A DNA stretch of 64,000 nt from Melioribacter sp. (GCA_023250955.1 JAHEZQ010000008.1:90569-154568), one strand, 5' to 3'; positions 1 to 9,682 are shown, counted from the stretch's first letter. Program-made: numbers and translations. Notes: generated by a model not told the origin, from the sequence alone.

Positions 1-1579
1 AATTGCCTTTATCATTTGCCATAAGCATCAACACTCCTCCTAGTTTAACCCACTTAACTATCTCAACTATTGATGAATCGGAAATATAATTTGGGCTTGG
101 GGTCTCTAACGGAGTATCTGGATCAACAATTATATAAATACTAGCTTTGTTCAATTCTGATAACGTCGGGGCTTGAGAAATTTTGAATAATGTTGCGCCT
201 AAGTTTTCAATAATTCCGCCAAGTTGTGAAAACCCCGAATTCTCTTTGTCTTCCCATATATAATGAAATTGATACTCTTTACCTTCAGAATCTTTTTTCG
301 TCTCGTGATTAAAAAAATAATCAAGCGCAACAACTTTTTCTTTTGCAGTTGTGCTGATAATTTTTGTTTTACTGTTAATGACTCCGGCTTTTTCCAATTC
401 GATTGCAGCAAGAATTAAAGGACCTAAACCTTTTAAATCATTTATTCGTGTTGGTTCACTTATGTAATATTCATAGCTTCCATCGCGATATGGATTGCCT
501 CCTAAACCTGCGCCCCGACAAGTGTACAGTAAATCTATAAAACCATCTTTATCGATTGTACAAAGATTTTTTATAATTCCTTCAAATGATTTTTTTGCGT
601 GATCCAAAAAACTTTTAGGGAGATAACCTTTATTGACTCCTTTTGCAAATGCGTATGTAAACATAGAAGATGCGGATGCTTCAAGATAATTTCCTTTTCT
701 GTCTGGGAAATTTGTTACTTGGTACCACAAACCGGTTTTATTATCTCTGACTTTTAACAAGGCCTCGGAAAGTTTGCTAAGAATTTTTATCAATTCTTTT
801 CTTTGTGGATGTTTTTGGGGTAGGAAATCCAGTACATCAACGATTGCCATTGCATACCAACCCATAGCCCTTGACCACAAATGTGGAGACTTTCCGCTTT
901 TAGGATCAGCCCATTTCTGCTGTAAACTTTCATCCCAAGCATGATAAAGCAAACCTGTCTTTTCATCGCGTGTCTGTTTTTCAATTAGAATAAATTGATG
1001 AACAATATCATCATAATTTTGCAGCTCATTAAATAATTTAGAATACTCTGCATAAAATGGTTCGCCCATGAACAAACCATCTAACCACATTTGGTATGGA
1101 TAAATTTTCTTATGCCAAAAACCGTTACTATGGGTTCTGGGTTGATTAGCAAGCTGTTTTCGCAATGTATCAGCAGCTATTTTATATTTTTTTTCTTTTG
1201 TCCTATTGTAAAGTAGAAGAAGTTGTCTGCCTGTGTTGATATTATCAATATTAAAATCTGAAAGTTTATAAGTTTTTATTTTCCCGTCTTCTCCGACGTA
1301 GCGATCAATGTTCAGTTTTATATAATCATAATATTTTTTATCGCCGGTCTTGTTCCATAATTGATGATAAGCTTCAAGCATTGTACCTAATTCATAGTTC
1401 CATTTACTTTCGGCATTTGTTTCTACTACTGCTTCATTCTGATGTCGCAGCATATATGAATCTGCAATTCGAACTGACCATGGTTTATTCGAATCAATTT
1501 TTACCTGCGCATAAAATTGAATTGTAAAAATTAGGTTTATCAACAAATACAATAAAACAAAAATATTTTTTTTCTTCAT
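1..1579 (-). CDS. GH105/GH88-type unsaturated rhamnogalacturonyl hydrolase with C-terminal DUF4350-like domain (3' end outside window)
   Basis: This gene is open to the window edge, so only its first 526 codons are visible and no stop is seen. It starts at ATG 1579 with a signal-peptide-like N-terminus (residues 1-24). Residues 35-400 look like the (alpha/alpha)6 barrel of GH105/GH88 enzymes, which remove the unsaturated uronic acid left at the end of lyase-cut rhamnogalacturonan or pectin oligomers. Visible family marks are YQMWLDGLFMGEPF (D167 in the place of the catalytic Asp of YteR), LWSRAMGWYAM near 234-244 and YLEASASSM near 298-306. From about residue 415 a second domain begins with ALDYFFNHE and QLGGIIENLGA, resembling the DUF4350/amidotransferase-like fold often fused to this family. 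It lies 18 bp downstream of the PL9 lyase, whose products it would process. The hydrolase call is firm; the second domain is less certain because it is cut. Confidence 0.85.
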   Translation of the reverse strand, partial: MKKKNIFVLLYLLINLIFTIQFYAQVKIDSNKPWSVRIADSYMLRHQNEAVVETNAESKWNYELGTMLEAYHQLWNKTGDKKYYDYIKLNIDRYVGEDGKIKTYKLSDFNIDNINTGRQLLLLYNRTKEKKYKIAADTLRKQLANQPRTHSNGFWHKKIYPYQMWLDGLFMGEPFYAEYSKLFNELQNYDDIVHQFILIEKQTRDEKTGLLYHAWDESLQQKWADPKSGKSPHLWSRAMGWYAMAIVDVLDFLPQKHPQRKELIKILSKLSEALLKVRDNKTGLWYQVTNFPDRKGNYLEASASSMFTYAFAKGVNKGYLPKSFLDHAKKSFEGIIKNLCTIDKDGFIDLLYTCRGAGLGGNPYRDGSYEYYISEPTRINDLKGLGPLILAAIELEKAGVINSKTKIISTTAKEKVVALDYFFNHETKKDSEGKEYQFHYIWEDKENSGFSQLGGIIENLGATLFKISQAPTLSELNKASIYIIVDPDTPLETPSPNYISDSSIVEIVKWVKLGGVLMLMANDKGN

Positions 1580-1597
1580 CGCCTTATCCTAATATTT

Positions 1598-3136
1598 TTA
1601 TTTAAGCAAAAGAAGCTTGTTATACTTAAGAGCATTTTCAAATCTAACAACACAAAAATAAATTCCGGTTGCAACTTTTAATCCCTTATCATTCACGCCA
1701 TTCCATCTAACTTTATAGCTACCAGCAGAATTAAGACCTTTATATAAATCAGTTATTTGTATTCCGTTAATATCAAAAATTTTAATAGACACATTGCCCT
1801 GTCGTGGAATTTGAAATTCAATAGTAGTTTCCGGATTAAAAGGATTTGGATAACAATTAACAAGAATAAATTCGGATGGTAAACTACTTATCTTGTCAAC
1901 AGCAGAAGGAATTGTGGGATCAAATTCAAAAGCCCCAATGTCGGGAGCGGTCCCAATAAATGTGATTCCGACATCTACTCCAGCATCAATAAGATTACTC
2001 CCTAATGCTAAATGCATAAAATAAATATCAGGTAAACTTCCATCCGGTTTTCTAAAACCATATGCTGAAATGGGATCAACACTAACAAAATCTTGCGTAG
2101 CAACTGTAAATGGTGGAAGCCAACTATTACGTTCTTGAGTAGCGGTTTGAAGAATACTTATACTCTGCGAAAAAGATATACAATTTTTTATAGTTAAAGT
2201 TTTGCCTGAGTTTAAATTCGTAGGCATATAGAAATTATAAGTACCATTTCTAAAAGCTGTACAATTAAATAATGTCATCGAACCTAAATTATTATTCTGA
2301 TCAAACCCTTTAATACGATTATCAAAAGCTAGACAATTTTTTAATATAAAATTGTGCATAAGATCTTTATTGTCACTCCCTCCCATTTTAAATCCATTGC
2401 CATTTCCCTGGCTCGCAACTCCATTTTTTAAATAACCATTTTTAAATGACCAACAGTTTTCTAAAACAGTTGAAACATCGTTTGTTGTTCGTAAATATCC
2501 ATCCCATCCGTCATCAGAATTTTGCCATGCACGACATCCGAAAAAATAATTTCCTGTACCTACACCTAATTTAGGGGAAAACCCATCAGCATTACCTTGA
2601 CCAGGATCAGCATTATAATATGAATCGCAATTAATAATTCTGTTATCGTGTCCACCACCATCAATTTGTAGTCCTGTATCCTGGTTATCATGTATAGCAC
2701 AATTTTCTATGATATTATTACTTCCTGAAATATAAACCCCATTATCGCCCGAGTTTTTTATTTCCAAACCCTTAACATTCCAAAAATTAACTGAGAGATA
2801 TAAACCACGTGAACCAAATGGTTCAGTTGAAAAATCAAGAATCGGTTTTTCACCGGGATATGCCCATAAATTAAAATATCCTAATGAAGTCCCACTTTGA
2901 GTTGGTCTTAGATTACTAGATAATATATAAGTACCGCTTCTGAGATAAATAGTTCCACTTGTACTACTAGTTAGAACATTTACCGCTTTATTTATTGTAA
3001 GAAATGGTTTATCAATAGTCCCTATATTGTTATCACTACCTGTGTTAGGATCTACATAATAAGTTAGAGATTGAGATAATAATTTAATCGAGTAAATGAA
3101 TAAAAAAGCAAATAATTGTTTGTTAAATCGAATCAT
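1598..3136 (-). CDS. Secreted PL9-type pectate lyase with T9SS sorting domain
   Basis: This 512-residue exported right-handed beta-helix protein probably cleaves polygalacturonate by calcium-dependent beta-elimination. It has a signal peptide (about residues 1-22), an N-terminal parallel-helix entry (YYVDPNTGSDNNIGT) and a core resembling family PL9. The segment from D171 to D212 contains NADGFSPK (D184, K189) and GCRAWQNSDDGWD (D208, D209, D212), matching the calcium-binding and catalytic-lysine region known for PL9. The C-terminal 85 residues form a T9SS sorting domain (CYPNPFNPETTIEFQIP ... GIYFCVVRF ... KLLLLK), so export and surface anchoring are likely. It is followed 18 bp later by the GH105 gene and preceded by a terminator. 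The start is ATG 3136. PL9 is the best fit; another beta-helix lyase family cannot be fully excluded without a profile search. Confidence 0.8.
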   Translation of the reverse strand: MIRFNKQLFAFLFIYSIKLLSQSLTYYVDPNTGSDNNIGTIDKPFLTINKAVNVLTSSTSGTIYLRSGTYILSSNLRPTQSGTSLGYFNLWAYPGEKPILDFSTEPFGSRGLYLSVNFWNVKGLEIKNSGDNGVYISGSNNIIENCAIHDNQDTGLQIDGGGHDNRIINCDSYYNADPGQGNADGFSPKLGVGTGNYFFGCRAWQNSDDGWDGYLRTTNDVSTVLENCWSFKNGYLKNGVASQGNGNGFKMGGSDNKDLMHNFILKNCLAFDNRIKGFDQNNNLGSMTLFNCTAFRNGTYNFYMPTNLNSGKTLTIKNCISFSQSISILQTATQERNSWLPPFTVATQDFVSVDPISAYGFRKPDGSLPDIYFMHLALGSNLIDAGVDVGITFIGTAPDIGAFEFDPTIPSAVDKISSLPSEFILVNCYPNPFNPETTIEFQIPRQGNVSIKIFDINGIQITDLYKGLNSAGSYKVRWNGVNDKGLKVATGIYFCVVRFENALKYNKLLLLK

Positions 3137-3194
3137 GATTATTTATAATATTTTATAATAAATATTTACTGAAGAATAATATTTAAATAAATTT

Positions 3195-3228
3195 AAAAAA
3201 AAGCTCGGCAATATGCACCGAGCTTTTT
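3195..3228 (-). terminator. Rho-independent terminator after the beta-helix protein gene
   Basis: A perfect 11-bp stem (aaaaagctcgg at 3198-3208, ccgagcttttt at 3218-3228) has a 9-nt loop. On the minus strand it is followed by a run of eight T. It lies directly after the stop of the gene at 3248-4936, so the lyase/GH105 pair downstream probably depends on readthrough or its own promoter. Confidence 0.85.
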
Positions 3229-3247
3229 ACAACAACAAAACAAGTGA

Positions 3248-4936
3248 CTACTTCATTAACATCATTTTTTTAGAAAAAACTTGACCTGATGTTGATAATC
3301 TATAAATATAAACACCGGAACTAAATCTTGAAGCATCAAAATCTACTTTGTACTGCCCAACTTGTTGAGTTTCGTTAACTAGTAAAGCAACACTTCTACC
3401 TAGTATATCAAATACTTCTAATCTTACATTAGATTCTTGGGGAATACTGTAAACAATCTTTGTAGTTGGATTGAATGGATTTGGATAATTTTGATCGAGT
3501 GAATATTGAGTTGGTATTACACTTGTTTTTTCAATACCCAAACCTACACCATTTTGCCAATCTGCCATTGAAACTGGGAACCAGTTAAGATCACCTACAG
3601 GATAACCACCTATACCAGCCGTGAAAACTGGGGATTGGATAGCATATGTACAATTCAGTGTATCTGTATAATACTTATATGTTCTGCGGTCCATATCATT
3701 AACTAAATAACTATAATTCGTTACGGTTTTAGTATAATTTCCGCCAGTCGGACTTACATAATAATCCATCAACTTTGTCATTAATGCTGGTGTTTTTACT
3801 AAGCTAAAACCTGTTACTTTTGTAAAAGCAGTTGCAGCTCCGCTACCTAATCTATTTTTAATGTGTTGAGTAATTTGTTGTCCTTCACTATGACGAGAAT
3901 GTGCATTAAACCAGTTTTGTCCTGCCGTCGAAATACTATAATAATTTTTCTGAACTTTCCAGATGGTAGTATCATTTGGTGCTGTAAATATCCATGGCAT
4001 TTTATTATTTCCATTAGTGTATGTTTCACCGGTATTATTCCACTCAACTGATCTTACTGCATCCAATGAATCTTGTCCCAACGCAAAAGCATCTACAAAT
4101 AAATTATTCGTTATAGTAACTCTCTTACCCACATTTCCTAAACAAAGTAATCCATGAAAGCCCATTCCATTTACAATTGTATTATGATCTATAAGAGCAT
4201 ATCCTAAAATACCAGTAACAGTATTACCAGCTGCAAGATTTAAATGGCGAACAATACGATCTTGTGAGTTAACGAATGTATTATTGACAAGTATTAAAGA
4301 GTCGTGTGATACTTCGCGTAAGTCAAATGCTTTGCCAGCACCAAAATTTGAAGTTGTTAAGGAACCCATGTTTGCAAATATACTATTGGTAACTTTTATT
4401 AATTTAGTTCCGCTACCGGTTCTTACGTGGTTTCCGTTAGTGTTAGTAAGTAAACACTTATCAATTATAATTTTGCAACCGACACCAGTTGTATTAATTA
4501 GACCACCTTGTACATTGGTGATTTCAGACGGCGTGGGTTCGAAGATTCCAGCAATAGCAATATTTGTAAATTCAACATTAGATCCGTTCAATACGACGAA
4601 GTTTCCCGGAGGTCTAGTTGGATTTGCACCTGTACCTGTGGGGTATAAATAAATGATTGGTTTAGTTCCAGCAGGCGCTCTCAATCGTAAAGTTTTATTT
4701 GTACCATTAAGAGTTAGAATCTCTGTACTAAGATAAATCCCTCCATTCACTAATTCGTAAACTCTGTTAGTAGAAAGAATACCAGGGTTGGCTGTTGTGT
4801 CAGCTCTGATTTGAGCAATTATAAATGAGCCAGGTGTACCATCATATGGTAGAAGCTGTTTAACATTTTGACCTACCGCAAACGACGACACAAACAACAT
4901 TAGGATAAGTATTAAAGATAGTTTCTTCTTGTTCAT
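3248..4936 (-). CDS. Secreted parallel beta-helix protein with T9SS sorting domain (pectin-locus polysaccharide-active candidate)
   Basis: This 562-residue exported protein has a signal peptide (MNKKKLSLILILMLFVSSFAVGQ). Its central region has many short beta-helix rungs (CKIIIDKCLLTNTNGNHV, LIKVTNSIFANMGSL, DSLILVNNTFVNS, KRVTITNNLFVDA). The last 80 residues are a T9SS sorting domain (NYPNPFNPTTKIVYSIP ... MMLMK). The fold resembles polysaccharide lyases or the DUF4957/DUF5123 proteins of Bacteroidota pectin loci, but I see no family-diagnostic catalytic motif. The start ATG 4936 follows a strong AGGAGG at 4943-4948. Neighbours are the TonB receptor upstream and the PL9 lyase downstream, so a role in binding or cutting pectic polymers at the surface is a fair inference. 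The exact activity is not known. Confidence 0.75.
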   Translation of the reverse strand: MNKKKLSLILILMLFVSSFAVGQNVKQLLPYDGTPGSFIIAQIRADTTANPGILSTNRVYELVNGGIYLSTEILTLNGTNKTLRLRAPAGTKPIIYLYPTGTGANPTRPPGNFVVLNGSNVEFTNIAIAGIFEPTPSEITNVQGGLINTTGVGCKIIIDKCLLTNTNGNHVRTGSGTKLIKVTNSIFANMGSLTTSNFGAGKAFDLREVSHDSLILVNNTFVNSQDRIVRHLNLAAGNTVTGILGYALIDHNTIVNGMGFHGLLCLGNVGKRVTITNNLFVDAFALGQDSLDAVRSVEWNNTGETYTNGNNKMPWIFTAPNDTTIWKVQKNYYSISTAGQNWFNAHSRHSEGQQITQHIKNRLGSGAATAFTKVTGFSLVKTPALMTKLMDYYVSPTGGNYTKTVTNYSYLVNDMDRRTYKYYTDTLNCTYAIQSPVFTAGIGGYPVGDLNWFPVSMADWQNGVGLGIEKTSVIPTQYSLDQNYPNPFNPTTKIVYSIPQESNVRLEVFDILGRSVALLVNETQQVGQYKVDFDASRFSSGVYIYRLSTSGQVFSKKMMLMK

Positions 4937-5028
4937 TACATGCCTCCTGATTAATGAAAGTTAATTTTTCCCTTTTAGAGATAATATTTAAATAATCATA
5001 ATTCGCTTATTACTTAATTAATATAATT

Positions 5029-8000
5029 TTATAGAGTCAGTTTAATTCCGAAGTCAGCTGTCAAACCATATAACTCACTAGTGTTTAATATCTTATAACC
5101 GTTAACACGATTATCAATTAATCTATCTTCCTTAATATTTGATAGATTGCTTACATTAAGCATTAGAGATAAATAATCAAAAAGAACTTGTTTTAGTGCA
5201 AGATCAAACCTAGTATAACCGCTTACCACAGCATCTGCTCGTCCGGTTGGTGAGAAAGATCTTATATATTCGGCTTGATTGTACATTGATATACGTGCAG
5301 AGAATCCTCCTATATCATAACCAAGAGAAATGTTTCCATAAAATTTTGGCTGATCCTCCAATTGTTGCGTCAACTCAACTGGCCTTTCAACATACTTCGG
5401 AGTTTTTGGGAAAGGTGGAGGTAATACTTGGACAAATACTGTATCAGTTACTGAACCAATAAGCCATGTTTCAGATTTTACAAAAGATGCATTATAACTC
5501 AGCACTATATTTTTAAGAAGTCCTGGTAAAAAGTTAAAATTAATTTGATGTTCAAATTCAAATCCCCAAACCTTTGTTGGTTTAGGGGAATTATAAGGAA
5601 CTGTCAACTGATAAGTTTGTGTTAATGGAAACAGAGTTTTCCAATTTACACCAATATTTTCAAGCATTGTATTTCCAGAGGTATTGAATTGGTTTAGCAT
5701 ATGGTACATATCATCAATCTGTTTATAAAAAGCAGAAATAGAAATTAGACCGATGTCATTTCCATAAAAAGATGTATTGATTTCAAAATTCCATGCTTTA
5801 GCTGTTTTCAATACCGGATTACCCAAAATAAGTTGTCTGTCGGATCCTTGTGCAGAAGGACGCCAAGCAAAATATGTATTCAATCTCATTGTAAAGTCGG
5901 GTCTTGCTAATGATTTATAAGCAGCGAGACGTATGTTCATAAAATCAGTAGCTTTAATACTTAAATGGAAATTAGGTAGTACAATGGTTTCTGTGTAAGA
6001 TGAAGTTGTGTCTCTAGTATCATCACCGGGAACTGGGAATCCAGTAAAATCGACGCGTGAATATTTGTTTTTATAATTATTATTCTCAGATTCTACTCTT
6101 ACTCCGGTAATCAAAGTAATTGATTGACCGAATTTCAGAGTATTCATTAAATAGCCGGATGTTACAGATTCAGTCATGTCATAAGAATTGGCATTTACTG
6201 AAGGATCATTATAATATTCTTTTCCAACTCCATTTTTATCAACACCATCTTTATTGATTTCATACCACTGACGTAATTTATCCCGATTAATAAGCGGATA
6301 AAGATTATAAAGATCATACATATTTCTTGATTGAGGTGAGCCGTCGAGAAATTCACTCAATGATAAAGTATTAATAAGCGGGTTGGCAAGATATCGGTTA
6401 AAAAAATTAGCAAAGTATGTGTTACTTAAATCTTTTGCTTTTATTGTTCCATCTGCTAATTTCTCATATGGTCTCCAATATCCTAAGTAGTATGGAGCAT
6501 ATTGTTCTGAATTAGCATTTGTTCTTGTTTTTGCTTTGTAACTTGCACCCGCTTTTAATTCTCCGGCTAAAATGTTACCAAAAGTATAATCATAAGCAGC
6601 ATTTAAGAATGCAGTACGATCTTTATCTAAATTATTCTGCGTGCGGTAATAAGCATTGTATAGATTTGAACTTGCAAAATTGTTCCATGCAAATGGAATT
6701 ATATTTTCGGGATTTGTTTTTAACCTTGGGGTATTGCTCTTCATTCCTGAAGTATTTGTGGAGGCTTCAAGAAAATCCAGCTGATAATCATAAGGATATT
6801 TTGCTACTGATTGAGCAAATGAAAATCCCCAGTTGATTCTTAAATCAAGAAGATTATTGTTACCCGTTAACGCAGTATTAAAAGTTTGTATCTCTTGTTC
6901 TCTATCCCTATATGAATATGTAACTGAACCACCTGTTCCGCCACCTGCTGGATAATCTCTAGAGTGAAGTAAAAAATCTCTTTTTGTACTATTGAAGACC
7001 GTATTAAGTTTTATCGTTCCATCATCAGGAGTGTTATAATCCAGCAATAAACTAAAACCATTTCTTTTTCTAAATTCATCGGTAAATTGAAGTGTAAAAT
7101 TATTAATAACATAATCTGTTTGATTGACAATTGTTTGGTCATAATCAAGATCAATTCTTTCATTGCTTCTAATTTTTTGTTCAATATTACCAGTAACTTG
7201 GACACCAAGCAAATCATCAAAAAATCTTTCTCCATATTTAAGAGAAAAATCATATTGTTTGAATGATCCTATTAAATTATTGTAATTACCTTTAGCAGTA
7301 ATATTTAGTTCTCTTATGGACGGGGCTTTCTTTGTAACAAGATTTACACTTCCAGCAATAGCATCGGCATCTTTATCAGGAGTTAGTGCTTTATAAAGTT
7401 CAATTCCTGCTAAAGAACTTTGTGAAATTGTAGAAAGATCCAATCCTCTGCTTGTAGCATCAGTTGACGCAATTTTGATTCCATCAATTGTAAAACTTGT
7501 AAATTTATCACTCAAACCGCGCAAAATAATTTTATTAGCTTCACCACCTGATCTAATAATCGAAACACCCGGCAAACGACCTATTGCTTCTGCTGCATTT
7601 ACATCAGGCAATTCTTGAATCTTCTGCTCAGAAACAACATTGATAATTGTATTAGAATTGATTTGTTGATTAATTGCCGCCGCCTGCCCTAATGCCTGAG
7701 CAGAAACGACCACTTCCTTTCCCTGAATAACATCTTGTGCAAGTACTACACTAAGAGTAACAGTTTGATTACTTACTATATTAACCGATACTTCTTTTGC
7801 CTTGTAACCCACGTACGATATTTTAACTCTATATCTACCATCCATTATTTTAGCAACAAGAAAATTGCCTTCGATATCGACTGTACCGCCCTGAGAAGTT
7901 CCAAGTAAGAACACATTAGCTCCAATCAGTGGATCCTGTGAAAGAGAATCTTTAACAGTTCCACGTAATGTTCCTTGACCATATACAGTTGATCCAATAA

Positions 8001-8046
8001 TTAGAATTAAAATGAGAAAAAATTTTCTTGTAAATTTTAATTTCAT
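5029..8046 (-). CDS. TonB-dependent receptor of the pectin locus (carboxypeptidase-regulatory-like N-terminus)
   Basis: This 1005-residue outer-membrane receptor should import oligogalacturonides or related oligomers with TonB energy. It has a signal peptide (1-23), a CarboxypepD_reg-like beta-sandwich (about 25-110: GTVKDSLSQDPLIGANVFLLGTS ... VKISYVGYKAK), a plug domain (about 130-235, with AEAIGRLPGVSIIRSGGEANKIILRG and DADAIAGSVNLVTKKAP) and a 22-strand-type barrel to the C-terminus. The length is normal for the family. It lies between the DUF4861 protein and the secreted beta-helix proteins. No SusD-like lipoprotein gene is next to it, so it is not a canonical SusCD pair. Substrate specificity is inferred only from the neighbouring GH28, PL9 and GH105 enzymes. 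Confidence 0.9.
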   Translation of the reverse strand: MKLKFTRKFFLILILIIGSTVYGQGTLRGTVKDSLSQDPLIGANVFLLGTSQGGTVDIEGNFLVAKIMDGRYRVKISYVGYKAKEVSVNIVSNQTVTLSVVLAQDVIQGKEVVVSAQALGQAAAINQQINSNTIINVVSEQKIQELPDVNAAEAIGRLPGVSIIRSGGEANKIILRGLSDKFTSFTIDGIKIASTDATSRGLDLSTISQSSLAGIELYKALTPDKDADAIAGSVNLVTKKAPSIRELNITAKGNYNNLIGSFKQYDFSLKYGERFFDDLLGVQVTGNIEQKIRSNERIDLDYDQTIVNQTDYVINNFTLQFTDEFRKRNGFSLLLDYNTPDDGTIKLNTVFNSTKRDFLLHSRDYPAGGGTGGSVTYSYRDREQEIQTFNTALTGNNNLLDLRINWGFSFAQSVAKYPYDYQLDFLEASTNTSGMKSNTPRLKTNPENIIPFAWNNFASSNLYNAYYRTQNNLDKDRTAFLNAAYDYTFGNILAGELKAGASYKAKTRTNANSEQYAPYYLGYWRPYEKLADGTIKAKDLSNTYFANFFNRYLANPLINTLSLSEFLDGSPQSRNMYDLYNLYPLINRDKLRQWYEINKDGVDKNGVGKEYYNDPSVNANSYDMTESVTSGYLMNTLKFGQSITLITGVRVESENNNYKNKYSRVDFTGFPVPGDDTRDTTSSYTETIVLPNFHLSIKATDFMNIRLAAYKSLARPDFTMRLNTYFAWRPSAQGSDRQLILGNPVLKTAKAWNFEINTSFYGNDIGLISISAFYKQIDDMYHMLNQFNTSGNTMLENIGVNWKTLFPLTQTYQLTVPYNSPKPTKVWGFEFEHQINFNFLPGLLKNIVLSYNASFVKSETWLIGSVTDTVFVQVLPPPFPKTPKYVERPVELTQQLEDQPKFYGNISLGYDIGGFSARISMYNQAEYIRSFSPTGRADAVVSGYTRFDLALKQVLFDYLSLMLNVSNLSNIKEDRLIDNRVNGYKILNTSELYGLTADFGIKLTL

Positions 8047-8092
8047 ATGAACCTCTTTGTAAATAAATATTAATAACTATATCAAAATAATT

Positions 8093-9403
8093 TTATAATA
8101 GCTCAATACTGATTGGATGGCTTAATTCAGAAATTGTTTTGTCTAAATATTCAATAAATTCTATTTTATTATGAATTCCATTCTTCTCATTTTCCCATGC
8201 AGAGCCAAAATAATATGTTAAATTCCCGTCTACAGGTTTTAGTACCGAGATATAATTAAGAATATCCTCTGTATTTTTTACAAGATTTGATTTTTTATAA
8301 AATATTGCCAAGCCAAGATTATCATATGCTAAACTCTGTTTCCCATATGTAGCAATATATCCCCATTCATAATTTTCTTTATCTAATATCAATGAACATT
8401 CTGCGTGTTTGGCAATTCCGGTACAAATTAATTGTGAGGGATCTGATATTGTCAGATCCTCTCTTGTTAACCTACTGCCTGCTGAGATTGAGATTAGAGA
8501 AGAAATGTCGAATTGAGATTTACCTACTTTTGTATTTTTATAAGTGGTAAGAACATTAGATTTGATAATACCATCATTTGTAATTTTACAAGTTGTTGTT
8601 TCTGTATTTGAAATTGTATTGACTTGAGTATTATCCCAAATCGCAATTGAACCAATGCCTAGTGATTCACCAACCTTAAAAATATCCATTCCCCAATCAC
8701 ACATTTTTGTATAGGATTCTTTGCTGTCAGAAACCAAATCATTAATTCCGACAACATTTAGAACCAAATCATCGACTTTTTTGCCAAATATATCATTGCG
8801 ATTTCGTGAATCAAGATAGAATCGGTATGCAACTTTTTCTGATTCCCATCCCGGACCTTCATATTTATACAAAGCATTATGCGCAAAATGGTTAACTGGT
8901 ACAGTACTATTCTTTACACTATTAAACTTACCTTTTGTATAAAATCCGTTTTCTAAAATGTAATCTGTTTTTACCGAAAGTTCGGCATGAGTTCTTTTCT
9001 TAAATTCTTTTTTAATAACTGCTAACTTGTCATATTGAAGTGAAATTTTTTTTTCTTCACCGCGGATAAAGTCCACAACAATTAGAACGTTATCTGCTTT
9101 TTCATCCCCGTTAATATCTTCTGTCTGTGAGGGTATTTCTTTCTTCCTATCAAATACTGTAAAAGCTTTCTCGTTAAAATCTGGATATTTTTTTATGATA
9201 CTACTTATCGGTATAGTAATTAGAGCATCCTTAACAGAATGGTTAGTGTGGTTGACAGCCTTGATCAAAATTATAGTTAGTAAACTATTATTTGAATTAT
9301 ATGATGTAAAACCAAGAGTTGGATAAAAGGTCGTTACAAACAAGAATAGACTAATTATTTTTTTTGACTTACTATTTCTAACTCTAATTCTCATATATAC
9401 CAT
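8093..9403 (-). CDS. DUF4861 family exported protein
   Basis: This 436-residue protein has an N-terminal hydrophobic segment (ISLFLFVTTFYPTLGF). Residues from about 45 onward fit DUF4861, a family that recurs in pectin and uronate loci of Bacteroidota and has no settled activity that I know of. Recognisable stretches are GPGWESEKVAYRFYLDSRNR and YTKMCDWGMDIFKVGESLGIGSIA, plus a C-terminal YYFGSAWENE. ATG 9403 and ATG 9394 are both possible starts; neither has a strong ribosome-binding site. A 12-bp inverted repeat lies in its leader and a possible LacI operator lies 174 bp upstream, so it probably begins its own transcript, which continues into the TonB receptor 46 bp downstream. Confidence 0.75.
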   Translation of the reverse strand: MVYMRIRVRNSKSKKIISLFLFVTTFYPTLGFTSYNSNNSLLTIILIKAVNHTNHSVKDALITIPISSIIKKYPDFNEKAFTVFDRKKEIPSQTEDINGDEKADNVLIVVDFIRGEEKKISLQYDKLAVIKKEFKKRTHAELSVKTDYILENGFYTKGKFNSVKNSTVPVNHFAHNALYKYEGPGWESEKVAYRFYLDSRNRNDIFGKKVDDLVLNVVGINDLVSDSKESYTKMCDWGMDIFKVGESLGIGSIAIWDNTQVNTISNTETTTCKITNDGIIKSNVLTTYKNTKVGKSQFDISSLISISAGSRLTREDLTISDPSQLICTGIAKHAECSLILDKENYEWGYIATYGKQSLAYDNLGLAIFYKKSNLVKNTEDILNYISVLKPVDGNLTYYFGSAWENEKNGIHNKIEFIEYLDKTISELSHPISIELL

Positions 9404-9421
9404 TTACTATTTAATTATTTC

Positions 9422-9468
9422 AAGCACTCTTTCCTTTTACTTAGATTAGCACTTTAGAAAGAGTGCTT
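9422..9468 (-). other. Leader hairpin ahead of the DUF4861 gene with an alternative pairing
   Basis: A perfect 12-bp inverted repeat (aagcactctttc at 9422-9433, gaaagagtgctt at 9457-9468) has a 23-nt loop. It ends 19 bases before ATG 9403. No T-run follows on the minus strand, so it is not a plain terminator for the gene upstream. The loop holds a further AGTGCT-like copy (tagcacttt on the plus strand) that could pair with the first arm instead, giving a competing shorter hairpin. A role in mRNA stability or translation control is an inference. Confidence 0.45.
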
Positions 9469-9576
9469 TAATTTATATGGAGGCACGATACAACATTTTT
9501 ATCTATACATGACTGAATGTAATCCTGTACTAAGAGAATGAGGAATTAGTTTAGAGATAAAGGGTAACTTAATTGT

Positions 9577-9597
9577 TTACTTTATCGGTAACTAAAA
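9577..9597. promoter_or_regulatory. Candidate LacI-family operator upstream of the DUF4861/TonB receptor transcript
   Basis: The core ttactttatcggtaacta at 9577-9594 is an imperfect dyad centred on CG, as is usual for LacI-family sites. The 21-base site matches one at 19907-19927, read on the opposite strand, at 17 of 21 positions. That second site lies between uxaE and the catabolic operon. The LacI-type regulator gene lies between the two sites. Assignment to that regulator is an inference. Confidence 0.45.
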
Positions 9598-9682
9598 TCT
9601 AAAAATTTTCCTCTTTTGTCAAGTTAATTTTTCCTTCTAAGTAATTATAAGCACAGAAAGTGTTAAAATTAAACTATTTAGC

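Noticed and set aside
199..984. Short minus-strand frames at 199-411 and 790-984
   Set aside because: They lie out of frame inside the long GH105-type gene that runs from 1579 to the window edge; the gene itself is not broken.
5029..8046. Full SusCD starch/pectin utilisation pair
   Set aside because: No SusD-like lipoprotein gene is adjacent to the receptor.
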